Positions 1-10,813 of a DNA stretch of 64,000 nucleotides are shown here, in pieces. The notes under the pieces are model-generated. The model saw only the letters and a list, made by a program, of their open reading frames with translations. It did no database searches and was not told the origin of the DNA. Source of the stretch: Ctena decussata (Eukaryota; Mollusca; Bivalvia; Lucinida; Lucinidae). Position 1 is the stretch's first letter; every line of letters begins with the position of its first letter. The stretch spans positions 119,762,121-119,826,120 of the forward strand of contig OZ022500.1 of assembly GCA_963989385.1 (NCBI GenBank). Direction: 5' to 3'. Made by a program: the position numbers and the translations under genes.

Positions 1-53
1 GGAAAACAGGACAGACCAGGATCAGTTTATCATCTGGGGCAAACACTAAGCCG

Positions 54-194
54 GTTAGAGGCTATGAAGAGAAATCTTCGCAATTAAGAACCTTCCGCTC
101 GCTACGCTCGCTTCAGGTTCTTAATTGCGAAGATTTCTCTTCTACGCTCGCTTCAGGTTCTTAATTGCGAAGATTTCTCTTCTTAGCCTCTAAC
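54..194. repeat. Foldback element A1 with tandemly duplicated right arm
   Basis: The left arm (54-93) is the reverse complement of 155-194 with one mismatch. The right half, including the loop, is present twice as an exact 40-bp tandem duplication (103-142 and 143-182). The spacer is rich in GCTCGCTACGCTCGC. A diverged relative with the same spacer type lies at 30926-30990. It is probably a non-autonomous foldback or cruciform-forming repeat. No gene is seen. Confidence 0.85.
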
Positions 195-824
195 CTATAC
201 TAAGAGTACTTGTAAGGTAAGATGTTTGTGTTATTTTCATTTACAGATTGTATTTTTATTCAGGCACGTAACATTTGTGTCATAATTCAGAAGTAAGATT
301 CTAAATAACATTTACTTGGTAAGTTTGCCTTTGTGAAGGGTAATCAGTAAGGGTAGGTAAGCTTTTCAGTAAACTGAAGGTAAACTTTATTTTCATTGTT
401 GGCCGTAGTAAAGGATGGACAGTACCTTAGCGCTACGGTAAGCCTTTTAATAAGCCCTTACATGTAGTTTGATATATGGCCTCACTGAGAAGCAAGCCTC
501 TATCTCTCTCTAACATGTAAGACTTTATTAAAACTCTAAGCATCAAGGTAACCTGTCTTTGTAGGTTTGCTTTTATAAAGGCTAGCCAGTAATGGTTATC
601 AATAACGTAGGTACTCGATTAGGTCTGAGTAGGGGTCAAAGTATTACGTATTTTGTGTTTGATGTAAGCAGCAATTTATGTTCCCGCGGACTGTCAAAAC
701 TAACGTTTTAAGTCCGTTCTTTGAATATTCGGTATATAAACGCTGAAACATGTTTTGTCTTAAAAACTGACATTATGGCAAGTAAAGTTCAGCAGATCAA
801 TGATCGCGAGCATGGCTTGAACGT
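195..824. other. Non-coding stretch, nothing identified
   Basis: AT-rich sequence with scattered TAAGG and GGTAAG motifs and no convincing ORF, RNA gene or element boundary. CCTTAGCGCTACGGTAAG near 425-442 resembles the AAGG-rich palindromic material at 3.5 kb, so it may be old repeat. Confidence 0.4.
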
Positions 825-861
825 TACTCTCTCTTTCTCTCTCCCCCTTTCTCCCTCTCTC

Positions 862-906
<45 letters not shown>
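825..906. repeat. (CT)n microsatellite
   Basis: About 80 bp of nearly pure CT/TC dinucleotides with a few CCC interruptions. It makes open frames on both strands that are artefacts. Confidence 0.95.
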
Positions 907-910
<4 letters not shown>

Positions 911-941
911 TTGTGGAGACGTTGCTGAAAACTTTCAACGT

Positions 942-1000
942 ACACTGGCGCTTACGTATTTGTACACCAAAAAAACCGCGGTTTTTGGAGCGAAATGTAG
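942..1000 (+). repeat. Terminus of dispersed element E (partial)
   Basis: This begins with ACACTGGCGCTTACGTATTT followed by GTACACC. The same terminus occurs at 10346 (plus) and, inverted, ending at 19321. Only the end is recognisable here, and it is followed by a short CCGCGGTTTTTGG hairpin. Confidence 0.6.
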
Positions 1001-1290
1001 GATTTGATTGTATTAATTCCTGATCATTGCCCATCTTTTTACTTTACAGCAAAGAAAAGGGTATGAAAATTTGTTAGGGGAAAAAAACAAACTTTGCAGG
1101 CCTAGATCAGACCGTGCCTTTAGGACCAGGTTCTTTACTGTAAACCGTACACACCACGACCAGGTTGCTAAATTGTGATGTCTTCATTGATTCCTCAAAA
1201 CTGACCCTGAAATTGGCCTGAATACACAAGACATTGTGCACAGATTGTGCGTAGTTCGCATATCTCCTATACATTTTTCCTACTTGTCAT

Positions 1291-1352
1291 GCAGCGACCG
1301 AGTGGTTAGCTCTCCGGGTCACGGGGTTGCCTGTTCGAGTCCCGCCGGAGAT
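1291..1352 (+). repeat. tRNA-like SINE head or tRNA pseudogene
   Basis: An A-box-like GACCGAGTGGTTAGCTC and a B-box-like GTTCGAGTCCC are spaced about 30 bp apart, as in an internal pol III promoter of tRNA-Ser/Leu type. The acceptor stem does not close convincingly, so a SINE head or degenerate tRNA is more likely than a working tRNA. Confidence 0.5.
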
Positions 1353-1504
1353 AAGATCCTGTCCGAGTCTACAAGGGCCTTTAGTGCACAGAGCCCTTGA
1401 TAATCACCATCATATGTCTCCCAGTGCGCAGGCGCAAACGTGTTTTAATGTTACATAATTGTCGAATCGCGAAAAAAAATAGTTGCATTCAGGCAACTCA
1501 TCAT

Positions 1505-1521
1505 CCGCATGAGAGAGAGAG

Positions 1522-1567
<46 letters not shown>

Positions 1568-1747
1568 AGAGACAGATTCACTTTGACAAAGTTGACAAAC
1601 TATCCATAATCTTTAAAGAGCTCGAACTAACACTTACACACACACACACACACACACACGCACGCACGCATGCACACACGCACGCAGAGGGACAGGTTCA
1701 CTTTGTCAAAGTTGACAAACTATCCATAATCTTTCAAGAGCTCGAAG
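1505..1747. repeat. Duplicated (CA)n microsatellite block
   Basis: Two CA tracts (about 1522-1563 and 1634-1686) are each followed by a near-identical 58-bp flank with TTCACTTTG, AAAGTTGACAAACTATCC and AGAGCTCGAA. The unit of about 118 bp is therefore tandemly duplicated, the second tract having decayed to CACG. Confidence 0.9.
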
Positions 1748-1989
1748 TACCCAGGCGCATGTTATAGGAGATTTATTTTACAATACCATTATTATTATTA
1801 CCATTATACGCCAAAGTTTACATATTTTAAGTAGCAATATGTTTATACCCCAGGCATACGAAGTATGACAAGGGGCATGTAGATTGTGCCCGTTGTCTGT
1901 TCGTCCGTCTGTCAATCCGTAAGTTAGCATTTGCGTTAGAGTTTTTGAGGTCCACATCCTTCCTTGGATTTGGTTTGTATTTGGCATAA

Positions 1990-2193
1990 TGATGGATGGA
2001 TGGATGACTTGCGATTTTACGTCCTTTTTTAACAGTAAATTAGTCATATCAGGACAATGGGTGAATCATAATGAAAGGCTGTGTGCAATGGAACCTCGTT
2101 TACGATTGAAAAGATTCCCGCCTCCAGCCTGGCTCGAAACCGGGACCGCTAGACAAGCAGGCCAGCACTTAACATACTGAGATACCGGGCTCT
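1990..2193 (-). mobile_element. tRNA-derived SINE, full-length copy
   Basis: Read on the minus strand it begins GCCCGGTATCTCAGTATGTT (A-box region), has a B-box-like TTTCGAGCC, and then a body shared by the family. The body includes TTCCATTGCACACAGCC, TTTCATTAT, the CCTGATATGACT block, CTGTTAAAAAAGGACGT and a CATCCATCCATC tail. Relatives lie at 4273, 8068, 10149, 34791, 35040, 57866 and 59510. It is non-autonomous; mobilisation would need a LINE reverse transcriptase supplied in trans. Confidence 0.85.
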
Positions 2194-2224
2194 ATAATTC
2201 GAAATATAGATATAAAAAAGAGCA

Positions 2225-2480
2225 TAATATTGGATATCCATAATTCGATTTATGGATATCGATGGTTTGATTTATGGATATCTCTAATTCGATTTTTTGA
2301 TATCTAAACAAATCAGCAGATTGTTGGATATTCAAAAATCGAATAATGGATACCAATAAATCAAATTATTGATATCTATAATTCATTTTTATGGATATCA
2401 AGATATAAAGCAAATTTTTGAAAATCCTAAGATCGAATTATGGATATCCATAAATCGAATTTTGGATATGCAATAATTTG
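2225..2480. repeat. Diverged ~22-bp minisatellite
   Basis: About eleven degenerate units with consensus TGGATATCNATAATTCGATTT. GATATC and AATTCG recur every 21-24 bp. AT-rich and non-coding. Confidence 0.8.
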
Positions 2481-2514
2481 CTGTATTTTTGGATAGCCAT
2501 TAATTCTGGCATAA

Positions 2515-2930
2515 TGATAGATGTAGCTCCAAATTCTATACCACCCATACATGTCTATGACCTAGCGATCAAGGTCACGGACTTCGAATACTTCATGTTA
2601 AAGTTTTATGGTAAAGTTTTTAAGATCTTGATATTCAAACTCTTTGTTGGTTTGGGTTTATATTGGATTTATATTTGTCCAAAGTTTTATTCTGTTCCAC
2701 CCCGACCCATGCCTGTGACCTAGAGGTCAAGGTCACGGACTCATCTCTGACGTTTTCATGTTAAAGTTTTTGAGATCTCATATCATCGCAACCATTTGTT
2801 GAGTTTGGTTATATTTGACATGATAGATGATGTTCGTCTGAAAATTTATTCTATACTATCTTCGCACATGCCTTCACTTAGAGGTCAAAATCACATACTT
2901 CAGCTTTTCCATGTTTTAAGATAAGATTAT
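2515..2930. repeat. Three diverged 158-bp tandem monomers
   Basis: The core TGACCTAGAGGTCAAGGTCA recurs in degenerate form, with CCTAG or CTTAG at 2561, 2719 and 2877, giving a period of exactly 158 bp twice. Flanking text such as CATGTTAAAGTTTT is also shared. The period is close to that of the ancient bivalve satellite BIV160, but membership was not tested. Confidence 0.8.
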
Positions 2931-3424
2931 TAATCCCATATTCTTCAGTGAGCTTATGATATGAGTCTTGGTTTATTTCTGGGCTGTAACAGGTGTCATC
3001 ATCTGGATGCTGCTGACATAAGGTCAAGGCTACATACAGAAACAGTTGCATCAAAGTTCTGCTTTAAATTATTTCCAATATCCTTTAATTGAATCGTTTG
3101 ATGTGTTAACTGTTAGGTTTAAGGGTAGGTTGCAGAAGATAAGTTGAAATCCTTAGGATGCTGTAGCACATACTTAAAAATTTGTATCATATATATGTTA
3201 AACTTGTGTGTTTCAAGTTTGGTGTCGTTAGGCGATGGCCATGGCCGGGGACGGGGGTGTACGTAAACCCCTGCTCACTTATTCTAGTTCAACATGAAAT
3301 ATAGGTTTACGCTAATTAATTAAAATAAATGCAATGATAACTTTTTAATATTTTCTAGAATATAAAGGGCTTTAATGTATTAATTATTCATTTATTTTCA
3401 CAGTTAAAAGAGTCGTTCGCCATT
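2931..3424. other. Non-coding stretch
   Basis: AT-rich sequence without an ORF or an element whose ends I can place. GGTTTAAGGGTAGG near 3115 is weakly telomere-like, but only one copy is present. Confidence 0.3.
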
Positions 3425-3628
3425 GTTTACACATATATAAAGAGTTAAGGAGTTCCTTAAAAAGTTAAAGTTGATACGGACCAACCTTAAAAAATTTAAG
3501 ATTTTTCCTTAAGTTAAGGAACACCTTAGCGCTAAGGTGCTGTCAAGACTCATTTTTAACCACTTTAAGGTAAAACCTTACTTTAAGGTATTCCTTATCT
3601 CTTAAGGTGTTATTGTGAACCTGGGCCC
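3425..3628. repeat. Partial MITE-like element joined head to head with the next
   Basis: Rich in CCTTAA/TTAAGG motifs and an inner CACCTTAGCGCTAAGGTG palindrome (near 3521-3539). It ends in TTGTGAACCTGGGCCC, the inverse of the terminus of the neighbouring element. No matching left terminus is visible, so this is probably a truncated copy. Confidence 0.6.
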
Positions 3629-3629
3629 T

Positions 3630-3890
3630 GGGCCCAGGTTCACAATCATTCCTTAAACTTAAGGACGACCTTAAAGTTAAGATGTAAAATTTAATGTGTA
3701 GATAGAAGCTTACAAAAACTAAATGTATTTGACTTATCTTTCGTATTAAATTTCTATGACAGTTGTCAGTAGATTCACGCAGCAACTGCAGTTTTTAATA
3801 TGGTTTAAATATGGATTTTCTGAGGGCGAAATTTTCCACCTTAACTTTAAGGTGATCCTTAACTTTATGAATGATTGTGAACCTGGGCCC
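3630..3890. mobile_element. 261-bp MITE with ~50-bp terminal inverted repeats
   Basis: The left end is GGGCCCAGGTTCACAATCAT followed by TCCTTAAACTTAAGG. The right end is its reverse complement with a few mismatches (3841-3890). The interior is AT-rich and has no transposase. Target-site duplications are obscured because a related terminus abuts the left side. The superfamily is not determined. Confidence 0.85.
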
Positions 3891-4272
3891 TGGACGGACG
3901 AAAGGCGCCCCGTTACTGCGACTATGGATACGTTCCGCTGAGGTGATGGGGGTAACGTCGTTACGATAAATGAAATACACACACTACTAGTCAGTTTTCA
4001 ATAGCTAGGGTAGCCCCAACACGAGTTGTGAGCATATAAAAGAACACTTTTATCATAAAGTGGTATGGATAAAATCATGGATGGTATTGCTCAGAATTTT
4101 CCCGCCATGTTTACAAAGAGGAACAACTTTTGTAAACTGTTTGCTTCCTTGAAGAGTTAATTCTTTTTCAAGACTTGGTATCCAAGGGAAAGGGATGCAA
4201 ATATGAAAAGGGAATAGCAATAAAGGTGTGTCAGTTCACCTGAACTGGAAAAAAATTATAATCTTAGATGTG
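3891..4272. other. Non-coding stretch
   Basis: No ORF, RNA or element boundary was recognised. Confidence 0.3.
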
Positions 4273-4410
4273 GGAGGAGCCCCGGGAGCTCAGTAGATTA
4301 AGCGCTGGCATACATTGCACGCAGCCTTTCATTATCACCCTCTCATCGTCCTGATACGACTGAAATACTGTTGAAAAGAACGTTAAATCGCAAGTAATCC
4401 GTCATCCGCC
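4273..4410 (+). mobile_element. tRNA-derived SINE with internal deletion
   Basis: It keeps the head (GGAGCCCCGGGAGCTCAGTA) and the 3' body (CACGCAGCCTTTCATTATC, CTGAAATACTGTTGAAAAG, CGCAAGTAATCCGTCATCC). The B box and about 65 bp after it are missing, so it cannot be transcribed by the usual internal promoter. Confidence 0.8.
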
Positions 4411-4599
4411 AGATGTGGGTAGAGTTATTCTACTATCGAAATATGGTGGTGAAATAATGTGTCAACATACTGCAAATGTTACCGTTGCTGCCTTTTTTGG
4501 TTTAGGTAAATTAATTCTTTGTCCAAAATTTGAAAACGAGATAATGACTTACAAATGAGAAGGACAAAGATTAAAGTAGCTGATGTCATCATAATGAGG

Positions 4600-4609
4600 A
4601 CAGAGAGAG

Positions 4610-4650
<41 letters not shown>

Positions 4651-4710
4651 GTGAGTTAACTTTGATCAAAACAACACAAAAAAATGTTCTGTTCTGTTCT
4701 GTTCTGTTCA
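4600..4710. repeat. (GA)n and (TGTTC)n microsatellites
   Basis: A GA tract runs from about 4602 to 4648. A TGTTC pentanucleotide tract of about five units lies at 4684-4709. Confidence 0.9.
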
Positions 4711-5590
4711 ATTCTCGTATCGACGTTACCCAAGTGGCTCAACGGTACGTAACCATAGTTGCACACACCTGGCGCCGTGTGTCCGTCCAATGTCATTCAG
4801 TTTGTAAATGTCTCGTCGGTCAGTGCTGCTCAACCAGTATTTATGCATAGATGTTTGCCTTCTGCGGCTCCAAGTCAGGTTCTGTCCGGAAAAGGAGGCG
4901 CGCGCCACATGAAAGCCACCCCAGCGGAAAGTCCAGGGAAACACAGGCCAACCCCGCCCGCAGAGGAGGAGCACACCGAAACCCAGGTCCCAACGAGAGA
5001 ACACGCAGGCGTTCCTTAGGTTTCAAGGATGGGACCTGTTTGGATCCCATATTACTTACAGCCCTTAATGTTAACCCTCCCCCGTATCCAAGTAATTTGG
5101 TTCCGGATGGAGGTCCCTTATTCTGACCTTACCCTTAGGTGGGGATTGACGCAGTCACAGGTAGGGACCTTTTCAGGTACCTTTGGGGCTGTTGCACTTC
5201 TATTATTTTGGTCGAGTAATTTTGCCAAGTGATGAGTGCAACATTAAGTTTGAATTTTGAACTCCCCCGTCAAAAGTGAGCATCTAGCGTGGTGCCGGCT
5301 TGAGGGTGCTAGCGCCTTGCTCATTAATCATTTATGATCCTAAAGGACATTAAAAAGAGCAGAAGTTAGTTGGGAATGGCTTAAAGTTGTTTTGCATAGG
5401 GATGGGTCTCGCACTGTATGGTCAGGCATATAAGAAAAAGTTGTGGCTGTTATATACTAACCCCAGTTAGTTAAGTATATAATATTGGTAATATGATGGG
5501 CCGTTAGTAGGTTTTATTGTGAGTATGATGATGCCACCATAGGGCACTCGCTATTAAAATCACGCCTCACCCAGGGGTGGCAGAGCATCA
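4711..5590. other. GC-richer stretch with overlapping chance ORFs
   Basis: Open frames of 62-92 codons overlap on both strands between 4660 and 5230. None has a recognisable domain, a good start context or a partner exon. I treat them as chance frames in locally GC-rich DNA. The stretch may be an old repeat. Confidence 0.4.
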
Positions 5591-5599
5591 AGTTTGGTT

Positions 5600-5770
5600 G
5601 TTAGTATGTTTTGCGTGCGTGTGTGTGTGCCGGCTTATTTTGTGCTAGCACAATGTGCGTGTACTTGTTATTTTTTTGCGTGCTTGCGTGTTTGCGTGTA
5701 TGCCGGCTTGCGTGCGTGTTTGTGTGTTTATGTTTGTGATTGCGTATCTGTCCGTCTGTCCGTCTCCATC
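5600..5770. repeat. Cryptic (TGCG/TG)n simple repeat
   Basis: Imperfect GCGTGTGTG, GCGTGCTTGCG and TCCGTCTGTCCG tracts. It gives false ORFs on both strands. Confidence 0.8.
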
Positions 5771-6719
5771 CTCTTCATCTGGGATGTCTCCACCGTTGTT
5801 GCGTCCTGCATCCATCGTTGTTTCGCTGCCGTGCCATAACTTTAACAGGCATGCCAAGGTAAGACTGGCGGAGTGTCATTACCCAGAGAGACAAGGACGG
5901 TCCTTAATTGGTTATTGCTTAAATTCCTGGTACTCATTTTGTTGCAAAAATACCAATTTAATTGCCTAAGTGTGTAGGTTAATTTACCCTAGTCTTATTG
6001 AAATATAATATGTGTTGCTCACCTATGTTTTGGCCCCTCATGCGTCAGCACATCTTTTCTTCCCCTCTGTTCTTCTTTTTGATGGCAAAATAGCCGAGGC
6101 GTCTCCCCCTGCCGGGGCGCCTATGGGATTACCTCCCTTGCCCTTTCCTCATTGAGGGGGCACGCGCACCGTCTCCCGCGCGCGCCGCGTGCAACAATTT
6201 TGTCCAAATATAATGATGGATTTCTATGTTTACGGCCACGTCGCGACAGGGTCTAGCCGCGCGAAGCCCCCCATTCCCGGATAATGGTCTCGTCCACATT
6301 CTAAAGGGGATGGTTCCATTCCTTATACATCCGGGGAAACTTACTGTCCCTTATGAAGCCCGCCATCGGCCCCCCCGCGAGGATTTTCCGAGTTAAAGGA
6401 CGGAATTTCCATTTTTTGTCGCCTTTTTTATTCAGAAAATAGTCTATGCGTCATTTCCCCCCCCCCCCCCCCCCACCTGCGGAGTGGGGTCGTCCACATT
6501 TTTAATTGGCACACCCCCCTCCCCGCAGGTAGTGGGAAGGGGGCCAACCCATATTTAAGCGATTTATGTATTTATTTGTTCTATTATTGTATTTTGAAAT
6601 TTATGCTTCGTTACATAAAGGGGTTTATAGAAAATTTTGAAAGAAGAATTTTAACCCATACTAATGTTTGCCTTTTGTTGTCTCTTTCTATTTTGGTAGG
6701 GTTTAGCGTCTGATGTAGA
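5771..6719. other. Non-coding stretch with a poly-C tract
   Basis: Two G/C-rich patches (6090-6190 and 6240-6400) and an 18-base C run (6457-6474). TCGTCCACATT occurs twice (near 6290 and 6487), which suggests an old dispersed or tandem repeat. No gene is seen. Confidence 0.4.
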
Positions 6720-6905
6720 TTACTAATTCCCTATATTACTCTAAATTCCTAATATAAATAACTAAATTCCTAAATTCATTTTATACTGTAATACTTCTTC
6801 TTCTTTCTTCATTCGAATGCCTGTGATTTATTAATTTCGGAGTTGCAATTTCGCTCTGTGATCCTAACTAAATTCCTAAAATGCCTAAATTCAACAAATT
6901 CCATG
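6720..6905. repeat. Degenerate CTAAATTCC minisatellite
   Basis: TAAATTCCTAA-type 9-11-bp motifs recur about nine times in two clusters, interrupted by a TTCTTC-rich segment. Confidence 0.6.
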
Positions 6906-7600
6906 AAAGTAATTCTTATGTTTTTAGTACCTTTTTTCTTGATACGACTGCATATTAAACATTTTCCCTTGATCTGGCTTAAATGTAAGTCGTCGTTGTG
7001 CTCACCCAAAACGTCCGGGCGGATACGTTAACCTACCCGCCTCCCAGACTTATCCATTTACAAGGATGGACGAGTCCATTTTAGGCCCAACCTTACAAAC
7101 CGCCCAGACGCTTCCGGTGAACACGGTAATTTGTATGTTATAAACTCGCAGTGGAGATCATTGACCCTATAATTGGCCAGGTGCGCTTTTGTTGAATTAT
7201 CACGTGCTTCCACACCTGTGCTCCTCGTGGAATGCTACTCAACTGTGGGGGCCCGCGATATTGAGTTTTGTTGTAAAATAAATATTAATAACGCGCACCA
7301 ATTTTTGTGGTCTAAAATGTTGGATGCTGTATTTTCTGTTTCGGCCTTCGGATTTGCTTGGGGTTTTCGGTAATGTCCGAGTCTGTATAAGAGCTTTCGG
7401 TCCACCTCCACTGCGCGCCCCTCTGTACGTCTGTTTACTGTAGTGTACGATTATGTCTAGTCTGCTATTAGCTCGGCAGTCGGTGGCGCTTGCGTTGGAG
7501 ACTTTTATATCCTGGATGCTGCTCTGAGCCGACCAACAAGTGATTGGGAAGGAGCACAAAAAAGTTAACAGAAGAATTAAGATATTATGATGTCTTCTCA
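6906..7600. other. Non-coding stretch
   Basis: Opposed short frames (7173-7373 plus, 7239-7559 minus) show no domain and no splice partner. Nothing else was identified. Confidence 0.3.
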
Positions 7601-7770
7601 GAGAGAGAGAGAGAGAGAGAGAGAGGTGATAAAAACGAAACTCAAACTAACAATTTAACTCACAAGTGAGAATAATGGAGATAATGCGAGTTGTTTCCAA
7701 ACTATAATGATGGGCGCACGCACGCGCGCGCGCGTGGTTGTGTGTGTGTGTGTGAGAGAAAGAGAGAGAA
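7601..7770. repeat. (GA)n and (CG)(TG)(GA)n microsatellites
   Basis: A GA tract lies at 7601-7625. A compound ACGC/GCGC/GTGT/GAGA tract lies at about 7714-7770. Confidence 0.9.
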
Positions 7771-8067
7771 AATAACTCTGGAAAATATTAATAGCCTACA
7801 TTCATGAATATGATAAAAAGTGCTTAAATTGGCAAAGGCACAAATATACTTATTTATATCGGAAAGGTCTAGTGACAGTCGGCTGGTAATACATGTAGCT
7901 ATTTTAACGGTTAAAACCGCTAATGACAGTCGACTGGTAATAGCCATTTTACGTTTAAATTAAGTATTTTCTTCACTTTTTTAACTATAAATTTAAAGAC
8001 TTAGAAATTTCATCCCACCTAAAGTTTAATTATAGCTACATAGTAAGGACCTATGGCGTTGTGTTAC

Positions 8068-8258
8068 GGAGGAACCCCGATAACTCAGTGGGTTAAGCAC
8101 TGACTTGCTAAGGTAGCGGTTTGGGTTGAATCGTGTTGGAAGTAAATTTGTTTTCAATCCTAAACGCGGTTTTATTGCACACAAGCTTCCATTATCACCC
8201 TTCCAACATGATTGAACTGCTGATGAAAAGGCCGTAAAACCGCAAATGATTCATCTCT
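8068..8258 (+). mobile_element. Diverged tRNA-derived SINE
   Basis: The head GGAGGAACCCCGATAACTCA and the order of body blocks match the family at 1990. These include ATTGCACACAAGCTTCCATT, ATGATTGAACTGCTG and CCGTAAAACCGCAAATGA. It carries many substitutions, so it is an older copy. Confidence 0.75.
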
Positions 8259-8360
8259 CTTATAACTGAGAAATGATTATGGGCTTGGTGTGCAAACCAT
8301 ACTAAAATCCCGGCCTCCATGGCAAGTGGTTAAACGGGCTGTTGATCATTATCAATGCTT

Positions 8361-8449
8361 TAGACCTTAAGCTGACCATAGACCCCCCAACAGGGGGAGT
8401 TTTTTAGACCTTAAGCTGACCATAGACCCTCCCCCCCAGCAGGGGGAGT
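8361..8449. repeat. 44-bp tandem duplication
   Basis: TAGACCTTAAGCTGACCATA starts at 8361 and again at 8405. Each copy is followed by a C-run and CAGGGGGAG. The copies differ mainly in C-run length. Confidence 0.9.
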
Positions 8450-8669
8450 TTTGTACCTTATAATTTTCTGAAACTACATTATATAAAAATGACACTTGTT
8501 AGCCCTCTGTATGTACGTTGGGGCGTTAACGCATAATGTTAACGTCAATTACACTACCCAAAGGACGAGTTGCATTAAGGTGCAATAACGGCCCATTATT
8601 TTCGCGAAAATTCAGAACACAGGAATCGCACGAATAAAGACAGTTTTAAACAGGCCAGGCCTTTAATAT

Positions 8670-8892
8670 TGAGCCGCAACATGAGAAAACCAACAAAGTG
8701 GTTATGCGCCCAGCGAAGACTCAGTTCAGCCTGGGCATCCGCCCAGTCTGATCAGAGTCTTCGCTGTCCGCATGGAGGTAGCTTACCCTTAGCTACCCTT
8801 TAAAGTCTGAGCGGATTAGGCGGATGTCCAGGCTGATCTGAGTCGGCGATAGGCGCACAACCACTTTGTTGGTTTTCTCGCGTCGCGGCTCA
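8670..8892. mobile_element. MITE G copy 1 (GAGCCGCGACACGAG termini)
   Basis: The termini are GAGCCGCAACATGAGAAAAC at the left and an inverted GTTTTCTCGCGTCGCGGCTC at the right. The subterminal arms (CAACAAAGTGGTT, GCGCCCAGCGAAGAC, CAGCCTGGGCATCCGCC) are also mirrored, so nearly the whole element folds back around TAGCTTACCCTTAGCTA. Other copies start at 19921, 30210, 58333 and 59093. There is no transposase. Confidence 0.9.
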
Positions 8893-10039
8893 ATTATTAT
8901 GAAGATCTATTTTCGTATGTTTGACAATCTCCCTAGAGGAATATGCAATTTTTATCACAAACTATCCTAGAAATGGCAAAAACAGCAAAAAATCACCAGT
9001 TTGCGAACATCAACATCAAGAAAAGTATCAGCGCAGGCATGACCCAACTTAAAATTTTGACAAAATGTGCCTTATAATATTATACGCCTACAATGTAAAA
9101 TAGGTACCCTTTCCTGACAGACGAACTTTGTGTCCGCCCCCCCCCCCCCCCCCCCGACATTCAACATGTCTAATGTCTACCGATCCGGTTGTCCTGTGAA
9201 TATCTTCCTATTTTATTCGTCAAGGTAAAGCGAAAAACTCATTTCTTTCATAACGTAAAAACACACCGGCGATGCACAGTTGCCCTGCGATTTAAAGATT
9301 TTTTTCTCGTAAAAGTTATATTTTAAAACCCAGCGCAGGCGTGACCAAAGTAGATATTTTCACAACAAATGAAATGCATGTCTTCATAGGTATGCAAAAT
9401 ATTTAAAACGTTCAGATTTATTGGTTAAAAACTAATAAACTTTTTAGAGGGGATGAATGGACGGACGGACGGGCTGGTGGACTAGGGTCACACATAATGC
9501 ACATTGACTATCGTTTCGCGGGTCATATAAAACAAAAATACTATACATTATTGGTTGACTTAAGTAGTCTACGTTTTTGTCAATCAGTGCAGTAGTGCAG
9601 TTGCAGCTATACCCTTTTCGGATAAGATGTGTGGAGTTGTCTTGTACAGGTATGTATTTAATTTGTATTTCCTTTCGAAGAGATTGCTATTGTGTATGTT
9701 TGTGTGTGTGTGGGGAGGTGGGGGGGGGGGTGGGGAGGGGAAGGATGAGGGCGGCGTAAGGGGGATGGTGCCAGCATTTGGGGGACCAGCATGGCACGCG
9801 GAGACAGTAACTGTGCTTCATATTTTTCACGAATGTGGGCTGATATCGGCCCTCATATCATGTCCCTTTCATACAAGCAAGTTAGAATAAAGAGGGGCGT
9901 AGAGTGGGGGATGGTGAGAAGGGGATGGGGATCATCAAAAGACCTCTTAGGCTGATTGGGAATATACTTTTTTGTAAAGGAAAAGAGGACTGTCTAAAAC
10001 TGGACACTGACACCTTGAAACGGGTGAATTAGCATGATT
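8893..10039. other. Non-coding stretch with homopolymer runs and two spaced motif copies
   Basis: A 19-base C run lies at 9137-9155. CAGCGCAGGCATGACC (9029) recurs as CAGCGCAGGCGTGACC (9331), 302 bp apart, which hints at a diverged tandem repeat. A G-rich tract (9701-9740) has several runs of three or more G. No gene is seen. Confidence 0.45.
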
Positions 10040-10078
10040 ACAGATTTTATTATTATTATTATTATCATCATCATCATT
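10040..10078. repeat. (ATT)n/(ATC)n microsatellite
   Basis: A trinucleotide ATT tract changing to ATC. Confidence 0.9.
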
Positions 10079-10148
10079 ATAAAATTATAACCCCCTTTTC
10101 GGCTGAAAAAAGTTTTATATGTCAAAAGCCATATGTTCTCAACCGAGT

Positions 10149-10310
10149 GGATGACTTGCGATCTCAAGTCCTTTTCAACAGTATTTCAGTTATATCAGGA
10201 CGACTGAAAGCTGATTATAAAACCCCAATTACAGGTGAAAAAAAAGTTACGGCTCCATGCCAGCAGGAATCAACCCGGGACCGCTAGCCCCAAAGCTATT
10301 GCGGCTTTCC
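10149..10310 (-). mobile_element. Diverged tRNA-derived SINE
   Basis: On the minus strand the tail and body blocks (CTGTTGAAAAGGACTTGAGA, CGCAAGTCATCCACTC) and a GGTCCCGGGTT B-box region are readable. The head and the CACACAGCC block have decayed. Confidence 0.65.
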
Positions 10311-10345
10311 TCAATCCAAAGTGTCCATTTACTAAGTTTCCTGAT

Positions 10346-10500
10346 ACACTGGCGCTCACGTATTTGTACACCAAAAACGCGTTCGTACCGCGTTGCATGC
10401 GCGTGCTGCGTGCGTATCACCTAGAACCGCGCATCAGACGCGTCTAGACGCGCCCTGACGCGTCTCGACGCGGGAGACGCAAACAATGTTAACATGAATA
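10346..10500 (+). repeat. Dispersed element E copy
   Basis: It begins with ACACTGGCGCTCACGTATTT and GTACACC. It is very CpG-rich, with GACGCGTC/TAGACGCG repeats. The same terminus in inverted orientation closes a segment of similar composition at 19321. The right boundary here is uncertain. Confidence 0.6.
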
Positions 10501-10813
10501 TTCATGACTTGTTCAATACGCGTACAACCGCAGATTGTACGTTGGCCTAATTAAAATAGTTTTAAGACAATATAAGTTACTAAGTTAATTAAATATTGTC
10601 TCGATTCTGACCGAATCGATGCGCAGAAGACGGGAACCATAAAGTAGTCCCACATTATCTGGGTCAATTTTTACATAACAACTCGTAACGTCTCGATTTC
10701 TGAATTCAATGGGACTCATTAACTACTATTTAGACTATAACTCTATAATAGAACTTCTAGGCTTAGAAACTATACATAACTTCTATTTTTCTTAACTTCT
10801 AAAAGTAAAAAGT
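10501..10813. other. Non-coding stretch
   Basis: AT-rich. Contains a short GATTCTGACCGAATC palindrome (near 10603). No gene is seen. Confidence 0.3.

Noticed and set aside
721..1023. 100-codon ORF rich in Leu/Ser
   Set aside because: Produced by the CT microsatellite.
1291..1352. Functional tRNA gene
   Set aside because: A and B boxes are present, but the acceptor and anticodon arms do not fold well; kept as a SINE head.
4662..5232. Cluster of six overlapping ORFs on both strands
   Set aside because: No domain, no coherent exon boundaries; local GC content is enough to explain them.
5594..5969. Cys/Val-rich ORFs of 81 and 104 codons that look secreted
   Set aside because: The sequence is a TGCGTG simple repeat; cysteines come from TGC/TGT codons of the repeat.
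7070..7090. Hammerhead-ribozyme-like GGACGAGTCC
   Set aside because: The CUGAUGA and GAAA cores are not in the required arrangement.
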